A stretch of 64,000 bases of DNA from Planctomycetota bacterium. GTDB taxonomy: Bacteria; Planctomycetota; J058. Positions 1 to 9,373 of the stretch are shown one piece after another. Under the pieces are notes generated by a model. The model was given only the letters and a program-made list of their open reading frames with translations, was not told the DNA's origin and did no database searches. Both the position numbers and the translations under genes were made by a program. The stretch lies in NCBI GenBank assembly GCA_019636275.1, contig JAHBXY010000024.1:1-64000 (forward strand), given 5' to 3'. How positions within the stretch are numbered: the stretch's first letter is position 1; each line of letters opens with the position of its first letter.

Positions 1-637
1 CGCCGCGCGCCTCGAGCGCGCGCACGACCTCGAGCAGGGCCGGGCCCGCCTCGGGGCGCCAGGGGAGGACCAGCCGGCGCTCCCACGTGGCCAGGTCCAT
101 GCGCGCCGCGCGCAGGGCGGCGCTCCAGCCCTCGAAGGCCGCGTCGAAGCGCGCGACGTGCAGGGCATGGTCCTGCGCGGCCAGGGCCCGGTGGAACAGC
201 CCGCGCCGCTCGAGCCCCACGGCCAGGTCACGCAGGGCGCCGTGCGCGGCGCGGTACCACGCCTCGAGGCGGGCGCGCGCGGCGACGACCTCGTCGTCGT
301 CGCCCACCTGGAAGGGCCGCGACACGACGGCCGCGCCGCCCGGCGGGCCGATCTCGAGCACGTAGTGGTCGGGCAGGAGCAGGCGCGGCGTGAGCAGCGC
401 GGCGCGAAACGCGCCCTTGTCGTCGGGCGTCACGGTCAGGTCCAGGGCCGTCGCGCCGTCGCGCCGCACGCGCGCGACGAGCGGCCCGCTCGAGGCCACG
501 CGCCCCTCGACGCTGATCGACAGGAGCCCGCGGCTGCGCGAGATCGCGGGCGGCTCCAGCCGGTCGTCGCCTCGCGCCGCCGGGGCGGCGGCGAGGGCTA
601 GGAGGAGGAGCCCCGGCGCCACGTCGATCGGTCGCAT
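1..637 (-). CDS. secreted protein of unknown function, 3' end beyond window
   Basis: The leftward frame opens with ATG at 637-635 and stays open to the window edge, giving 212 residues. The N-terminus has a hydrophobic run (APGLLLLALAAAPAARG) that fits a signal peptide, so the product is probably exported. The first third looks like a small beta-rich domain (GLLSISVEGRVASSGPLVAR onward). After about residue 95 it becomes helical and rich in Ala, Arg and Glu with aromatic residues. No family was recognised. The start precedes the signal peptide directly and no longer reading is favoured. The gene is divergent from the AAR2-like gene, with a 119-bp gap. Confidence 0.6.
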   Translation of the reverse strand, partial: MRPIDVAPGLLLLALAAAPAARGDDRLEPPAISRSRGLLSISVEGRVASSGPLVARVRRDGATALDLTVTPDDKGAFRAALLTPRLLLPDHYVLEIGPPGGAAVVSRPFQVGDDDEVVAARARLEAWYRAAHGALRDLAVGLERRGLFHRALAAQDHALHVARFDAAFEGWSAALRAARMDLATWERRLVLPWRPEAGPALLEVVRALEARG

Positions 638-756
638 CCGGGCCACGCTGGAGCCTAGCCCTTGGCTCCGCGGCGGTCCAGCGCGCGGGCCGCCCCGGAC
701 CCGGGCGACGCCCGGCCGGCTTCCAGGTAGCCTCGGGGCGCGGGGAGGGGCGCGCC

Positions 757-2307
757 GTGCCGGGGAGCGACGACGGTTGGGGGCTCGTCTCGGCGAGCGG
801 CCTGCGCCGCGTCTACAGGATCCTCTGCCACGTCGCCCACTGCGACCAGGTCCTCCACCCGAGCGAGCGCGACCTCCTCGAGCAGTACCGCACGCGCTTC
901 GGGATCCCGCCGGCCGAGGCCGCCGCGCTCGAGGAGGAGGGCAAGCACAAGCAGATCCGCCTCGGCCGCCACGAGCACGAGCAGCGCATGCTCATGTGGG
1001 CCATGATCGACGTGGCGGCCGCCGACGGGCGCCTCGAGCGCAGCGAGCACAAGCGCCTGATGAAGGTCGCCGGCGCGATCGGGCTGCCGCAGGCGGAGCT
1101 CGTGGCGCTGATCCGCCGGCGCTTCGCCCATGAGCGCGGCGGGCTCCCGCCGCGCCCGGCCGGGGTCAAGACGGCGGTGATCGCCCCCTACCGGGCGGGC
1201 GCGCGCCGGGACATCCCCGACACGCTCGCGGGGATCCCCGCCCCCGCCGACCTCGATGGACCCGGAGCGGAGGCGCCCGCGCGGCCGATCCCGCCCACGG
1301 TCGGGCCCGTCCGGGCGCCCTTGGCCGCGGACCCCTCGCCGCCGCGCGGGCTGGACCCGTTCGCGCGCCCCGGGCTCGTCGACCCGTTCGCCTCGCTGCA
1401 GGACGACGACCGCCCGACCCTGACCGGAGTGGGCGCGGCCGAGGTCGCGCGCCGCGCGGAGCTCCCCACCCCGGTGCCGGACGACCCGCCGACGGCCCCG
1501 TCGCCGCGCGGCGGCTTCGGCCCGGCGGCGCACGACACCTCGCTGTCGCTCAGCCCGGGCGCGATCGTGCTCCTGGGCGTCAACGCGCGCGACGTGCGCA
1601 TCGACCTCAACGCGCTCGTCGTCGGGCCGGACTTCCGCGGCTTCGGCAAGGTGCCGCCGGGGCTCCACTGGGTGTCGGTCGTCACGAGCGAGGGCCCGAC
1701 CTCGCTCTGGGTGGACCTCCCCGGCGGCGGCGTGACGGTGAAGGTCTTCGAGCAGCGCACCCGGCGCCTGGTCGACGCCGCCCCGCAGACGGCGGAGCGC
1801 TACAAGGCGCTCGCGCGCGGCGGGCTCGCCGGGCTCGTCACCTACCCCTACGACCTGGCCGTCGAGTGGGTCGAGCTCACCGTGCACCTCGACGCGCAGC
1901 GCTTCCCGCCGGGGCTGCACCCGACGGACGCCGCCCTCCCCGACCCCGGCGCGACGCGCTTCGAGGCCGCGCTCCGCGGCACGCACCGCGGCGACGGCCA
2001 GGCGCTCCTCACCGAGCTCTCCTGGGCGTTCCTGGCCGGCGCGCTCGAGCGGCACCCGGCCGCGCTCGAGCGCTGGCTGCACCTGCTCAAGGCCTGCTTC
2101 GAGGCGCCGCCCGAGGTCCTGGCCGCCGACCCGACCCTCGCCGTGCTCCTCGTCGACCTGCTCGTGGCGCAGCTCCAGCAGATGCCGCCCGGGTTCATCG
2201 ACGTGGGCGTGATGGCGGGCGCCGGGGAGCTGCAGGACGCCCTGCGCGAGACCGGCCTGCCGCACCTGGCCGAGGCCGCGGCGCGGCTCGCCGCCGGCCT
2301 CCGGTAG
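757..2307 (+). CDS. TerB-like domain fused to an AAR2-like domain
   Basis: A 516-residue protein starting at GTG 757, behind a GGGGAGGGG ribosome-binding site. Residues ~10-115 resemble the TerB helical fold, with two acidic helix-loop motifs (AHCDQVLHPSE and AAADGRLERSE). Residues ~115-260 are a Pro/Ala-rich linker. Residues ~262-516 resemble AAR2, the eukaryotic U5 snRNP assembly factor that chaperones Prp8. The clearest match is VGPDFRGFGKVPPGLHW at 289-305, like VGPKFRGVKMIPPGIHF in human AAR2 (recalled from memory). Further matches are TYPYDLAVEWVELT (~363) and a C-terminal helical part (LTELSWAFLAGAL and LQQMPPGFIDVG). The function in a bacterium is unknown; no RNA-processing partner is seen nearby. 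Confidence 0.7.
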   Translation: MPGSDDGWGLVSASGLRRVYRILCHVAHCDQVLHPSERDLLEQYRTRFGIPPAEAAALEEEGKHKQIRLGRHEHEQRMLMWAMIDVAAADGRLERSEHKRLMKVAGAIGLPQAELVALIRRRFAHERGGLPPRPAGVKTAVIAPYRAGARRDIPDTLAGIPAPADLDGPGAEAPARPIPPTVGPVRAPLAADPSPPRGLDPFARPGLVDPFASLQDDDRPTLTGVGAAEVARRAELPTPVPDDPPTAPSPRGGFGPAAHDTSLSLSPGAIVLLGVNARDVRIDLNALVVGPDFRGFGKVPPGLHWVSVVTSEGPTSLWVDLPGGGVTVKVFEQRTRRLVDAAPQTAERYKALARGGLAGLVTYPYDLAVEWVELTVHLDAQRFPPGLHPTDAALPDPGATRFEAALRGTHRGDGQALLTELSWAFLAGALERHPAALERWLHLLKACFEAPPEVLAADPTLAVLLVDLLVAQLQQMPPGFIDVGVMAGAGELQDALRETGLPHLAEAAARLAAGLR

Positions 2308-2377
2308 CGCGGCATCGCTCGGGCCAGGCTGGCGCCGCCAGGGCCCCCGGCCCTATGCTTGGGCGCGAGGCCGCCGC

Positions 2378-3115
2378 ATGTACGCCGTCATCTCCGACCT
2401 GCACGCCAACCTCCCCGCCCTCACGGCCGTGTTCGAGGACATCGACCGCCACGGGGTCGAGGAGGTCATCTGCCTGGGGGACATCGTCGGCTACGGCCCG
2501 TTCCCGGCCGAGTGCCTGCGCCTCGTGCGCGAGCGGGCGACGGTCACGCTGCTCGGCAACCACGACGAGGCGCTTCTCTCGGGCCCGCTGAGCTTCTCCA
2601 AGTACGCCCACCAGGTGATCGAGTGGACGAAGACCCAGCTCCCGCGCGAGGACCCGGAGGTCGAGCCGCTGTGGGAGTTCGTGGCCGACCTGCCGCTCGT
2701 GCACGAGCGCGGCCGCGACCTGTTCGTCCACGGCTCGCCCTCGGAGCCGACGCAGGAGTACCTCCTGCCCACGGACGACCTCGGGTCGGAGAAGTACGAC
2801 GACGTCTTCGCCGGCTTCCAGCGCCTGTGCTTCGTCGGCCACACGCACCAGCCCTGCGTGATCACCCCCGACCGGCGCGTGCGCATGGCCAAGGAGCTCG
2901 GCAACGAGTACCGCCTCGACGCCGAGCAGGCGGTGATCAACGTCGGCTCCGTCGGCCAGCCGCGCGACCTCGACCCGCGCTCCTGCTACGTGCTCGTCGA
3001 GGACGACCACGTCCAGTGGCGCCGCGTGGCCTACGACATCGACGCCACCGTCGCGCGCCTGGCCGAGGTCGGCCTGCCCGAGCAGCTCGCCCGCCGCCTC
3101 CTCTCGGGGAAGTAG
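2378..3115 (+). CDS. calcineurin-like metallophosphoesterase
   Basis: This 245-residue protein carries the full set of calcineurin-type phosphoesterase motifs: SDLHAN (residues 6-11), GDIVGYGP, GNHDEA, FVGHTHQP and NVGSVGQPRD. These supply the Asp, His and Asn ligands of a dimetal centre. It belongs to the compact YfcE/MJ0936-like branch, usually cytosolic phosphodiesterases or phosphatases of uncertain substrate. There is no signal peptide. It lies 70 bp after the AAR2-like gene on the same strand and may share its transcript. Confidence 0.9.
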   Translation: MYAVISDLHANLPALTAVFEDIDRHGVEEVICLGDIVGYGPFPAECLRLVRERATVTLLGNHDEALLSGPLSFSKYAHQVIEWTKTQLPREDPEVEPLWEFVADLPLVHERGRDLFVHGSPSEPTQEYLLPTDDLGSEKYDDVFAGFQRLCFVGHTHQPCVITPDRRVRMAKELGNEYRLDAEQAVINVGSVGQPRDLDPRSCYVLVEDDHVQWRRVAYDIDATVARLAEVGLPEQLARRLLSGK

Positions 3116-3144
3116 ATCACCCGCAGATCAAGTGGTGACCGCGC

Positions 3145-5220
3145 TCACGCCGGCGCGACCCCGAGCCCCTCGAGCAGGGCGGCCGGGTCGTCGGCCTCGA
3201 GCAGGATGCGCTGGAGGCCGTGGAGGGCGCCCGCGGAGAGCATGGTCGTGTCCTCGGTCGAGGCGCCGCGCACGCGGGCGACCGCGTGGAGCGGGCGCTC
3301 GGCGCGGGGCAGCGTCAGGGTCAGGCGGGCGGGGGCGCCCGGCACGGGGTCCTGGGCGGTGAGGACCTCGAGCGAGGCGCGCCCGCGCGCGACCTCGAGC
3401 CCGGTGGCCAGGACCTCCTCGGCCGGGCCGCCCAGGCCGATGTCGAGCGTGCCGGGGAGGGCCAGGTCCCAGCGGCGCGCGCCGCCCGCGGCCGGCGCGT
3501 CCGCCGCGAGGCCGTAGAGGGCCGAGAGGTCGACCGGCTGCGCCTTGCCCTTGACGGCCACGGGCGGCAGCGGCCGGTGGAGCGCGGCGCGCCCCAGGTG
3601 CGCGATCGTCGCCGCGCCGGCGAGCACCTCCCAGCCGAGCGCCTGCGCCTCGAGGCGCCGGGCGAGGTTCACGGCGTCGCCGAGGATCGTGAACTCGTAG
3701 CGCTCGGGCGAGCCGACCTCGCCCGCGATCACCTCGCCCGAGTTGATGCCGATCGCCACCCGCAGGCGCGGGCGGCCCTCGGCCTCGAGCTCCGGGTTGA
3801 GCCGGAACATCTCGGCCTGCATGGCCAGGGCGGCGCGGCAGGCGCGCAGCGGGGCGCGCGGGTCGACGTCGACGACGCCCCAGTAGGCCAGGATCGAGTC
3901 GCCGCCGAAGCGCTCGACCGTGCCGCCGCCGCGGAAGATGATCCGCTGCATGGCGGCGAAGTAGGCGTTGAGCGCGGCGACGAGCACCGGCGGGGGCGTG
4001 ACCTCGGTCAGGCGCGAGAAGCCGCGGATGTCGATGAAGATGAACGTCCCGCGCGCGAGCTGCCCCTGGCGCGCGAGCGGCACCTCGCCCTTGAGCACGC
4101 GCTCGACGAGGTCGGGCGAGAAGTAGCGCTCGAGGCTCGCCCGGCGCACGGTCTCGGCCTGGACGCGGGCGAACAGGCGCGCGTTCTCGAAGGCCGCGGC
4201 GAGGATCGCCGCCACGCCGCTGACGAGGCGCAGGGCGCCGGCGTCGAAGGGGCGCGCCGGGTCGGAGGCGTCGAGGTACAGCGCGCCGAGCGTGCGGTCG
4301 CCCAGGCACAGCGGCACGCAGATGATCGACTGCACGCCGGCGGCCTCGAGGCTCTGCGTGAGCTTGAAGCGGGCGTCGAGGCTCACGTCCTCGGAGAGGA
4401 CCGCCTGGCGCTGCGACACGGCCATCTGCAGCACGCTGTGGCTCACCTGCACGCGGGCCCCCTGCTCGCGCGCCGAGCGGTCGACGAGGTAGCGCGGGCG
4501 CAGCAGGGCGTCGCCGCCGCTCCGGTCCTCCTCGAGCTCGAAGAAGCCGATGCGCCGCGCCTGCGGGAACATGCCGAACAGGCGCAGCGCCGTCTCGCGG
4601 GTCAGGCGCGTCGGGTCGTGGATCGCCGCCAGCGAGGTGGAGATCTCGCACAGGAGCTCGAGGCGCCGCGCGACGGCCGCCGCGTCGTCGGGGGCGAGCT
4701 CCTCGGCCACCGGGGCGCTCGGCGCCTCGTCGGGCTGGAGGCGGGAGGTGGGCCGCTCGTCGCCCTCGTCCTCGGTCGGGCCGGGGCCGGCGGCCTCGCT
4801 CAGGTCGCGCACGCGCGTGCGGAAGCGCACCGCGTCGAGCGTGAGCCGCGCCGTGGGCATGTAGCGCGTCTTGACCACCTCGACGTGCTCCGGGCGCACC
4901 TCGCCCACGAGTCCGCCTTGCTGCGCGGCGCGCACGCGCAGCACCGTCGCGCCGACGCGGATCGCGTCGCCGTCCTGGAGCACCGCCTTGCGCGTGCGCA
5001 CGCCGTTGACGAAGGTCCCGGCGCGGCTGTCGAGGTCCTCGAGGACGAAGCCGAAGCCCTCCTCCGGACGCACGAGCGCGTGCTCGCGGGACACGGCCCG
5101 GTCGGGCACGACCACGGCGCACGAGGGGTCGCGGCCGATCACGGAGATCCCCGAGAGGTCGACGGCGCTGCCCTTCCCCTCCCCCTCGACGACCTCGAGG
5201 CGGATCGAGCCGGCGCTCAC
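3145..5220 (-). CDS. FHA-GAF-class III adenylate/guanylate cyclase
   Basis: A 691-residue protein started at GTG 5220, where an AAAGGGGG ribosome-binding site lies six bases upstream; the frame is open further but without coding character. Residues ~1-100 form an FHA phosphothreonine-binding domain (VIGRDPSCAVVV, SREHALV, LEDLDSRAGTFVNG). Residues ~180-340 form a GAF sensor. Residues ~355-560 form a class III nucleotide cyclase with the two metal aspartates (FIDIRGFSRLTE, FGGDSILAYWG) and the LGDAVNLARRLE substrate segment. A ~130-residue C-terminal domain is not recognised. It probably makes cAMP in response to a GAF ligand and docks to Ser/Thr-kinase targets through FHA. Convergent with the phosphoesterase gene. 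Confidence 0.88.
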   Translation of the reverse strand: MSAGSIRLEVVEGEGKGSAVDLSGISVIGRDPSCAVVVPDRAVSREHALVRPEEGFGFVLEDLDSRAGTFVNGVRTRKAVLQDGDAIRVGATVLRVRAAQQGGLVGEVRPEHVEVVKTRYMPTARLTLDAVRFRTRVRDLSEAAGPGPTEDEGDERPTSRLQPDEAPSAPVAEELAPDDAAAVARRLELLCEISTSLAAIHDPTRLTRETALRLFGMFPQARRIGFFELEEDRSGGDALLRPRYLVDRSAREQGARVQVSHSVLQMAVSQRQAVLSEDVSLDARFKLTQSLEAAGVQSIICVPLCLGDRTLGALYLDASDPARPFDAGALRLVSGVAAILAAAFENARLFARVQAETVRRASLERYFSPDLVERVLKGEVPLARQGQLARGTFIFIDIRGFSRLTEVTPPPVLVAALNAYFAAMQRIIFRGGGTVERFGGDSILAYWGVVDVDPRAPLRACRAALAMQAEMFRLNPELEAEGRPRLRVAIGINSGEVIAGEVGSPERYEFTILGDAVNLARRLEAQALGWEVLAGAATIAHLGRAALHRPLPPVAVKGKAQPVDLSALYGLAADAPAAGGARRWDLALPGTLDIGLGGPAEEVLATGLEVARGRASLEVLTAQDPVPGAPARLTLTLPRAERPLHAVARVRGASTEDTTMLSAGALHGLQRILLEADDPAALLEGLGVAPA

Positions 5221-5347
5221 GAGGCCCCCTTTCGCCGCGGGGATTGTGTTGCCGGCCGCGCTCCGGGGCAAGGGGCCGGCCCGGCGCCTTGAAGCGCCCG
5301 GCGCGCCTGGCACACTGGGGTCCTGGGCAGATGGGGGCGGAGGGCCG

Positions 5348-6913
5348 ATGGGCGCCGGGCGTGAGCCCCCGGGGGAGCAGGACCTGCGGGCCCTCCTGGC
5401 CCTGCTGCCGGCCGTCGCCCTCGTCGTCGACCGCGACGGGGTGCTGCGGGAGGTCCTCGGCCAGGGCGCCGCGGCGGCGCTCGGCCGCCCCGCCGAGGCC
5501 CTCGTCGGCCGGCCCGTCGAGGAGGCGCTGGCCGACCGCCCCGAGCTCCTGGCGCAGCTCCGCCGGGCGCGCGCCGGCGAGGCCTTCACGGCCGAGGCCG
5601 CGCTCGGCGACGGCCGCTGGGAGGTGCGCCACGCGCCGCGGCGGGGCCCCGACGGCGCGCCCGACGGCTGCCTGAGCTTGGCGGTGGACGTCGGCGCCCG
5701 TCCGTCGCCCGAGGAGGCGGCGCGCCGCGACCTCGCCTTCCTCGACGCGGTGATCGAGCACATCCCGCACATGATCTTCGTCAAGGACGCGGCGCACCTG
5801 CGCTTCGTGCGCTTCAACCGCGCCGGCGAGGAGCTGCTCGGCTACCGGCGCGAGGAGCTGCTCGGCCGGAGCGACCACGACCTCTTCCCGCCCGACGAGG
5901 CGGCCTTCTTCGTGGCCAAGGACCGCGCCGTCCTGGCGGCCGGGGCGCTCGTGGACATCCCCGAGGAGCCGATCCACACGCGCCGGGGGCCGCGGCTCCT
6001 GCACACGAAGAAGATCCCGCTGCTCGACGAGGCCGGGCGCCCGGCCTACCTGCTCGGGATCTCGGAGGACATCACCGAGCGCAAGCAGGTGGAGGCCGAG
6101 CGGCAGCGGCTCCTCGAGCGCCTGCAGGAGCTCGACCGGCTCAAGGCGCGGCTCGTGGCCAACGTCAGCCACGAGCTGCGCACGCCGCTCACGCTCGTCC
6201 TGGGGACGCTCGAGCGGCTGCTCGAGCGGCGCCCGGCGGCGGACCCGGAGCGGGGCGACCTCGAGGTCGCCCGGCGCAACGCCAGCCTCCTCCTCGGGCT
6301 GATCCAGGACCTCCTCGACGTGTCGCGCCTCGAGGCGGGCGCCCTCCGGGCGGAGTACGCCGAGGTCGACCTCGCGCGGCTCCTGCGGGAGACGGCGGGG
6401 CTGTTCGAGCACGCCGCGCGCGACCGCGAGGTGCGGCTCGTCGTCGACGCCCCGGCGCCGGTGGCGGCGCAGGCCGACGCGCCGAAGCTCGCGCGCGTGG
6501 TCGGCAACCTGCTCTCGAACGCCCTCAAGGTCGTCCCCGTGGGCGGCGTCGTCCGCTGCGCCCTGTCGCGCAGGGACGGGCACGCGGCCCTGGAGGTGGC
6601 CGACAGCGGGCCCGGGATCCCGCCCGCCCTGCGCGGGCGCGTCTTCGACCGCTTCTTCCAGCTCGAGTCGGGCCCCGCGGGGGCGGGGCTCGGGCTGGCG
6701 ATCGTGCGCGAGCTCGTGGCGCTCCACGGCGGCGTCGTCACGGTCCGCGACGCGCCGGAGGGCGGCGCCGCCTTCGTCGTCGAGCTGCCGGACCGCGCCC
6801 GCGGGGCGGCCGTCCGCCCGGCGGCGGCGCCGCCGCGCCCGCTCCGCGCGGCCGGCCGGTCCGGCGCCCGCGGGAAGGCTGACGTCGGCGCCGCCCGACG
6901 ACGGCCGCGCCCT
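5348..6913 (+). CDS. PAS-PAS histidine kinase, front half of a probable broken hybrid kinase
   Basis: It starts at ATG 5348 behind GGAGGG. Two PAS-type sensor domains (residues ~15-115 and ~130-250, the second ending in the PAC-like GISEDITERKQ) precede a HisKA domain with phospho-acceptor His in ANVSHELRTPL and an HATPase domain (NLLSNALK, DSGPGIP, GAGLGLAIV). No transmembrane segment, so it is a soluble sensor. After about 6800 this frame loses coding character but has no stop until 9166, running right through the next kinase. That is not credible as a protein. The end given here is where the next coding frame takes over. A +1 shift between about 6800 and 6900 would join both into one PAS-HK-REC-HK hybrid. 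Confidence 0.75.
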
Positions 6914-6914
6914 C

Positions 6915-8144
6915 GTGCTCGTCGTCGAGGACCACCCCGAGCTGCGCGACTTCCTCACGGCGGCGCTGGGCCGCGACCACCGCGTCGTCGCGGCGCGCGA
7001 CGGGGTCGAGGGGTTGGCGGCGGCGCGCGCGCGGCCGCCGGACCTCGTGGTCACGGACATCATGATGCCGCGCATGGGCGGCGCCGAGCTGGTCGCCGCG
7101 CTGCGGTCGACGCCGCCGCTGATCGACGTGCCGATCATCGTCCTCACGGCGCGCGCCGACGACGACCTCCGCGTCGAGCTCCTGCGCCAGGGCGTGAACG
7201 ACTACGTGATGAAGCCGGTCACCCTGCAGGAGCTGCGCGCGCGCGCGGCGCGGCTGGTCGCCATGAAGCGCGCGGGCGACGTCCTGCGCCAGGCGCTCGC
7301 CGGCGCGCGCCTGGACCTGGTCGGGCTCGCCCGCGAGCTGGCCCGGCGCAACCGCGAGCTCGACACGGCGCTCGAGACGGCCCACGCCGCGCGCGACGCG
7401 GCCAACGAGGCGGCGCGGGCCAAGGACGCCCTCCTGAGCATGGTCTCGCACGAGCTGCGCACGCCCCTGACGACGATCGGGCTGCAGGTCGAGCGCCTGC
7501 TCCGCCTGCCGGAGGTCGGGCCGAAGGAGCGGCAGGCGCTCATGAAGGTCGCCGGGGCCGGCGCGCGCCTGACCGGCCTGGTGGCGTCGCTCCTCGACTA
7601 CGTGCGCGTCGAGGCTGGCCGCCTGCGCGTGGAGCTCGCGCCGCTCGACGCGGCGGCGCTCGTGCAGGACGTGGTCGACGAGCTCCGGCCGCAGGCCGAG
7701 CGCAAGGGGCTCACCCTGGCGAGCGACGGGGCGGCGCCCGGGCCCTTCGTCAGCGACGCGCGCCTCCTGCGCACGATCCTCGTGAACCTCGTCGAGAACG
7801 CGATCAAGTACACGGAGCGCGGCGAGGTCACGGTCGTCCTCGGGCGCGAGGCGGACGGGGCGCTGCGCCTGCAGGTGCGCGACACGGGCGTGGGGATCGC
7901 CCCCGCCGAGCAGGGGCGCGTGTTCGAGCCGTTCGAGCAGCTCGAGGCCCCGCGCGCGAAGCACACGCCCGGGATCGGCCTCGGGCTTGCGCTCGTGCGG
8001 CAGCTCGTCCGCGCGCTCGGGGGCACCGTCGCGCTCGAGTCGACGCCCGGCGCGGGCAGCACCTTCACGCTGACGGTGCCCGAGGCCGCCCCGGCCGCGG
8101 CCGCGGCCCGCGGCGACGCCGCGCCGCGCGCGAGCGAGGGCTGA
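6915..8144 (+). CDS. receiver-histidine kinase, rear half of a probable hybrid kinase
   Basis: 409 residues as drawn from GTG 6915. It opens inside the first strand of a receiver domain (LVVEDHPEL, phospho-acceptor Asp48 in LVVTDIMMPRMGG, KPVTL). A helical linker leads to a second HisKA (SMVSHELRTPL, His near 179) and HATPase (NLVENAIKYTERG, DTGVGIAP, GIGLGLALV). The frame is already coding-like upstream of the GTG (APPDDGRALVLVVEDH), so the true N-terminus is probably in the preceding kinase. The stop lies in the left arm of an inverted repeat shared with the convergent response regulator. Confidence 0.8.
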   Translation: MLVVEDHPELRDFLTAALGRDHRVVAARDGVEGLAAARARPPDLVVTDIMMPRMGGAELVAALRSTPPLIDVPIIVLTARADDDLRVELLRQGVNDYVMKPVTLQELRARAARLVAMKRAGDVLRQALAGARLDLVGLARELARRNRELDTALETAHAARDAANEAARAKDALLSMVSHELRTPLTTIGLQVERLLRLPEVGPKERQALMKVAGAGARLTGLVASLLDYVRVEAGRLRVELAPLDAAALVQDVVDELRPQAERKGLTLASDGAAPGPFVSDARLLRTILVNLVENAIKYTERGEVTVVLGREADGALRLQVRDTGVGIAPAEQGRVFEPFEQLEAPRAKHTPGIGLGLALVRQLVRALGGTVALESTPGAGSTFTLTVPEAAPAAAAARGDAAPRASEG

Positions 8145-8171
8145 CGGCGCCGGCGCCCCGGTCGTCAGCCC
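8138..8171. terminator. inverted repeat between convergent kinase and receiver genes
   Basis: GGGCTGAC at 8138-8145 is exactly mirrored by GTCAGCCC at 8164-8171. The TGA stop of each convergent gene sits within an arm. The 18-base loop is itself GC-rich. No T-tract follows on either strand, so this could be a bidirectional, Rho-assisted or mRNA-protecting hairpin rather than a classic intrinsic terminator. Confidence 0.45.
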
Positions 8172-8530
8172 GGCGCGGCGTGGCGCCGGATCGCCGCCAG
8201 CAAGGCGTCGAGCTCGAATGGCTTCTGCACCGCCGCGGCCACGCCCAGGGCGCGGGCCGTTCCGGCGAGGTCGGCCGCGCCCGAGATGACGACGACCGGG
8301 ATCCCGGCCAGCGCCGGGTCGCCCAGCTGGGCGCGGCGGAAGGCCCACCCGTCCATGACGGGCATCATGAGGTCGAGCAGCACGAGCCCCCATCCGGCGC
8401 GCCGGCGCAGCGCGGCCAGCGCCGCGCGCCCGTCCGGCGCCGTCTCGACCTCGTAGCCCTCGTCGGTGAGGAGCTCGGCGAGGTCCTCGCGGATGTCCGC
8501 GTCGTCCTCGACGAGCAGGAGCGGGCCCAT
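8165..8530 (-). CDS. single-domain response regulator
   Basis: A 121-residue stand-alone receiver domain. It has the acidic pair in LLVEDDADI (residues 9-10), phospho-acceptor Asp53 in LVLLDLMMPVMDG, and the conserved Lys in VQKPFE. There is no output domain, so it probably relays phosphate or binds a partner, as CheY-like proteins do. The start at 8530 fits the family length; longer in-frame starts add Arg-rich sequence without receiver homology. The most likely partner is the hybrid kinase encoded convergently, 20 bp away. Confidence 0.85.
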   Translation of the reverse strand: MGPLLLVEDDADIREDLAELLTDEGYEVETAPDGRAALAALRRRAGWGLVLLDLMMPVMDGWAFRRAQLGDPALAGIPVVVISGAADLAGTARALGVAAAVQKPFELDALLAAIRRHAAPG

Positions 8531-8807
8531 GCCTCCATGGTGCGGCCACGCGCCGCCCCGCGCCAGGCGCGCGGCGGGCGCGCGGCAGGCACGCCGCTCG
8601 GAGCCCTTCGCCATGACATTGATCTGAGAGTGCTGGTCAGGAAGGATCGCTCGTCCTCTCGTTGGACCGCTCTCATGCACCCGAGGAATTCATGCACGCG
8701 AACCGGATCCACCACGGCGCTCAAGAACCTCGTCCTGATCGTGGGAGAATTCACGGCCGCATCGGCCGGTGACATCCAGGTCCTGCACCAGCGGTTGGGG
8801 TCTACTC

Positions 8808-9257
8808 ATGGACGTTGCGGATCGCGTCTCAGCTACCGTTACAAGGATCGAGGACCATGGCGTCTACTTGGCCGCCGACGGCGAGGAGATACTCGTGCTT
8901 CTGCCATACCTCGCCTGGATCACCCCTGTAGACCCAAGGACAATCGCCTCTTTGGGACAGGCAATGGACGTGCTGATCACAAGACGGATTGGGCCTGGCC
9001 AGCTGATGGGGTCCGTCAAGGATCTGCAACCCGAGCTAGACCCCTGGCGCGATCCAACTGTGGTTGCCGTGAGCACTACGCACACAGCGACGGTAGTTCA
9101 ACAGCTTCCCTTCGGAGTCGCGTTACATCTCGGCGGCGGGGCAAACGCTCTCCTGAGGCCTCCTGATCCCTCGCTCCAGATCGGAGAGCGGATCCAGGTC
9201 GTCGTGGAGGAAGTAGATCCCATCAGGCGGGTGCTCGGGGTCAAGCGGAAACATTGA
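8808..9257 (+). CDS. small protein with S1-like RNA-binding repeats
   Basis: 149 residues from ATG 8808. Two beta-barrel-like repeats resemble S1/OB domains: DRVSATVTRIEDHGVYLAAD followed by GQAMDVLITRR, and ATVVQQLPFGVALHLGGG followed by GERIQVVVEEVDPIRRVLG. S1 domains usually bind RNA, and the product should be cytosolic. The DNA is clearly less GC-rich than the flanks, as in the next two genes, which suggests acquired or fast-evolving sequence. No partner gene is evident. An alternative is an unrelated OB-fold protein. Confidence 0.55.
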   Translation: MDVADRVSATVTRIEDHGVYLAADGEEILVLLPYLAWITPVDPRTIASLGQAMDVLITRRIGPGQLMGSVKDLQPELDPWRDPTVVAVSTTHTATVVQQLPFGVALHLGGGANALLRPPDPSLQIGERIQVVVEEVDPIRRVLGVKRKH

Positions 9258-9373
9258 ATTGAGAGCCCCCTCGAACTACGCTGCACCTGGCTCGCCAACG
9301 GCGAGAGTCGCCTCGTCACGTGAGTGCAGGGGCAACTGTATCAGTGGGTGCATGGCGCGGTTGAAGGCAGTGA

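Noticed and set aside
3128..7147. Very long leftward open frame of over 1300 codons
   Set aside because: Antisense and out-of-frame shadow of the cyclase and kinase genes; Arg/Ala-rich with no motif.
6914..9166. Extension of the PAS-kinase frame to 9166
   Set aside because: It overlaps a complete receiver-kinase and an opposite-strand receiver gene, and the translation is Arg/Pro/Gly-rich without any domain; it is a GC-driven open frame.
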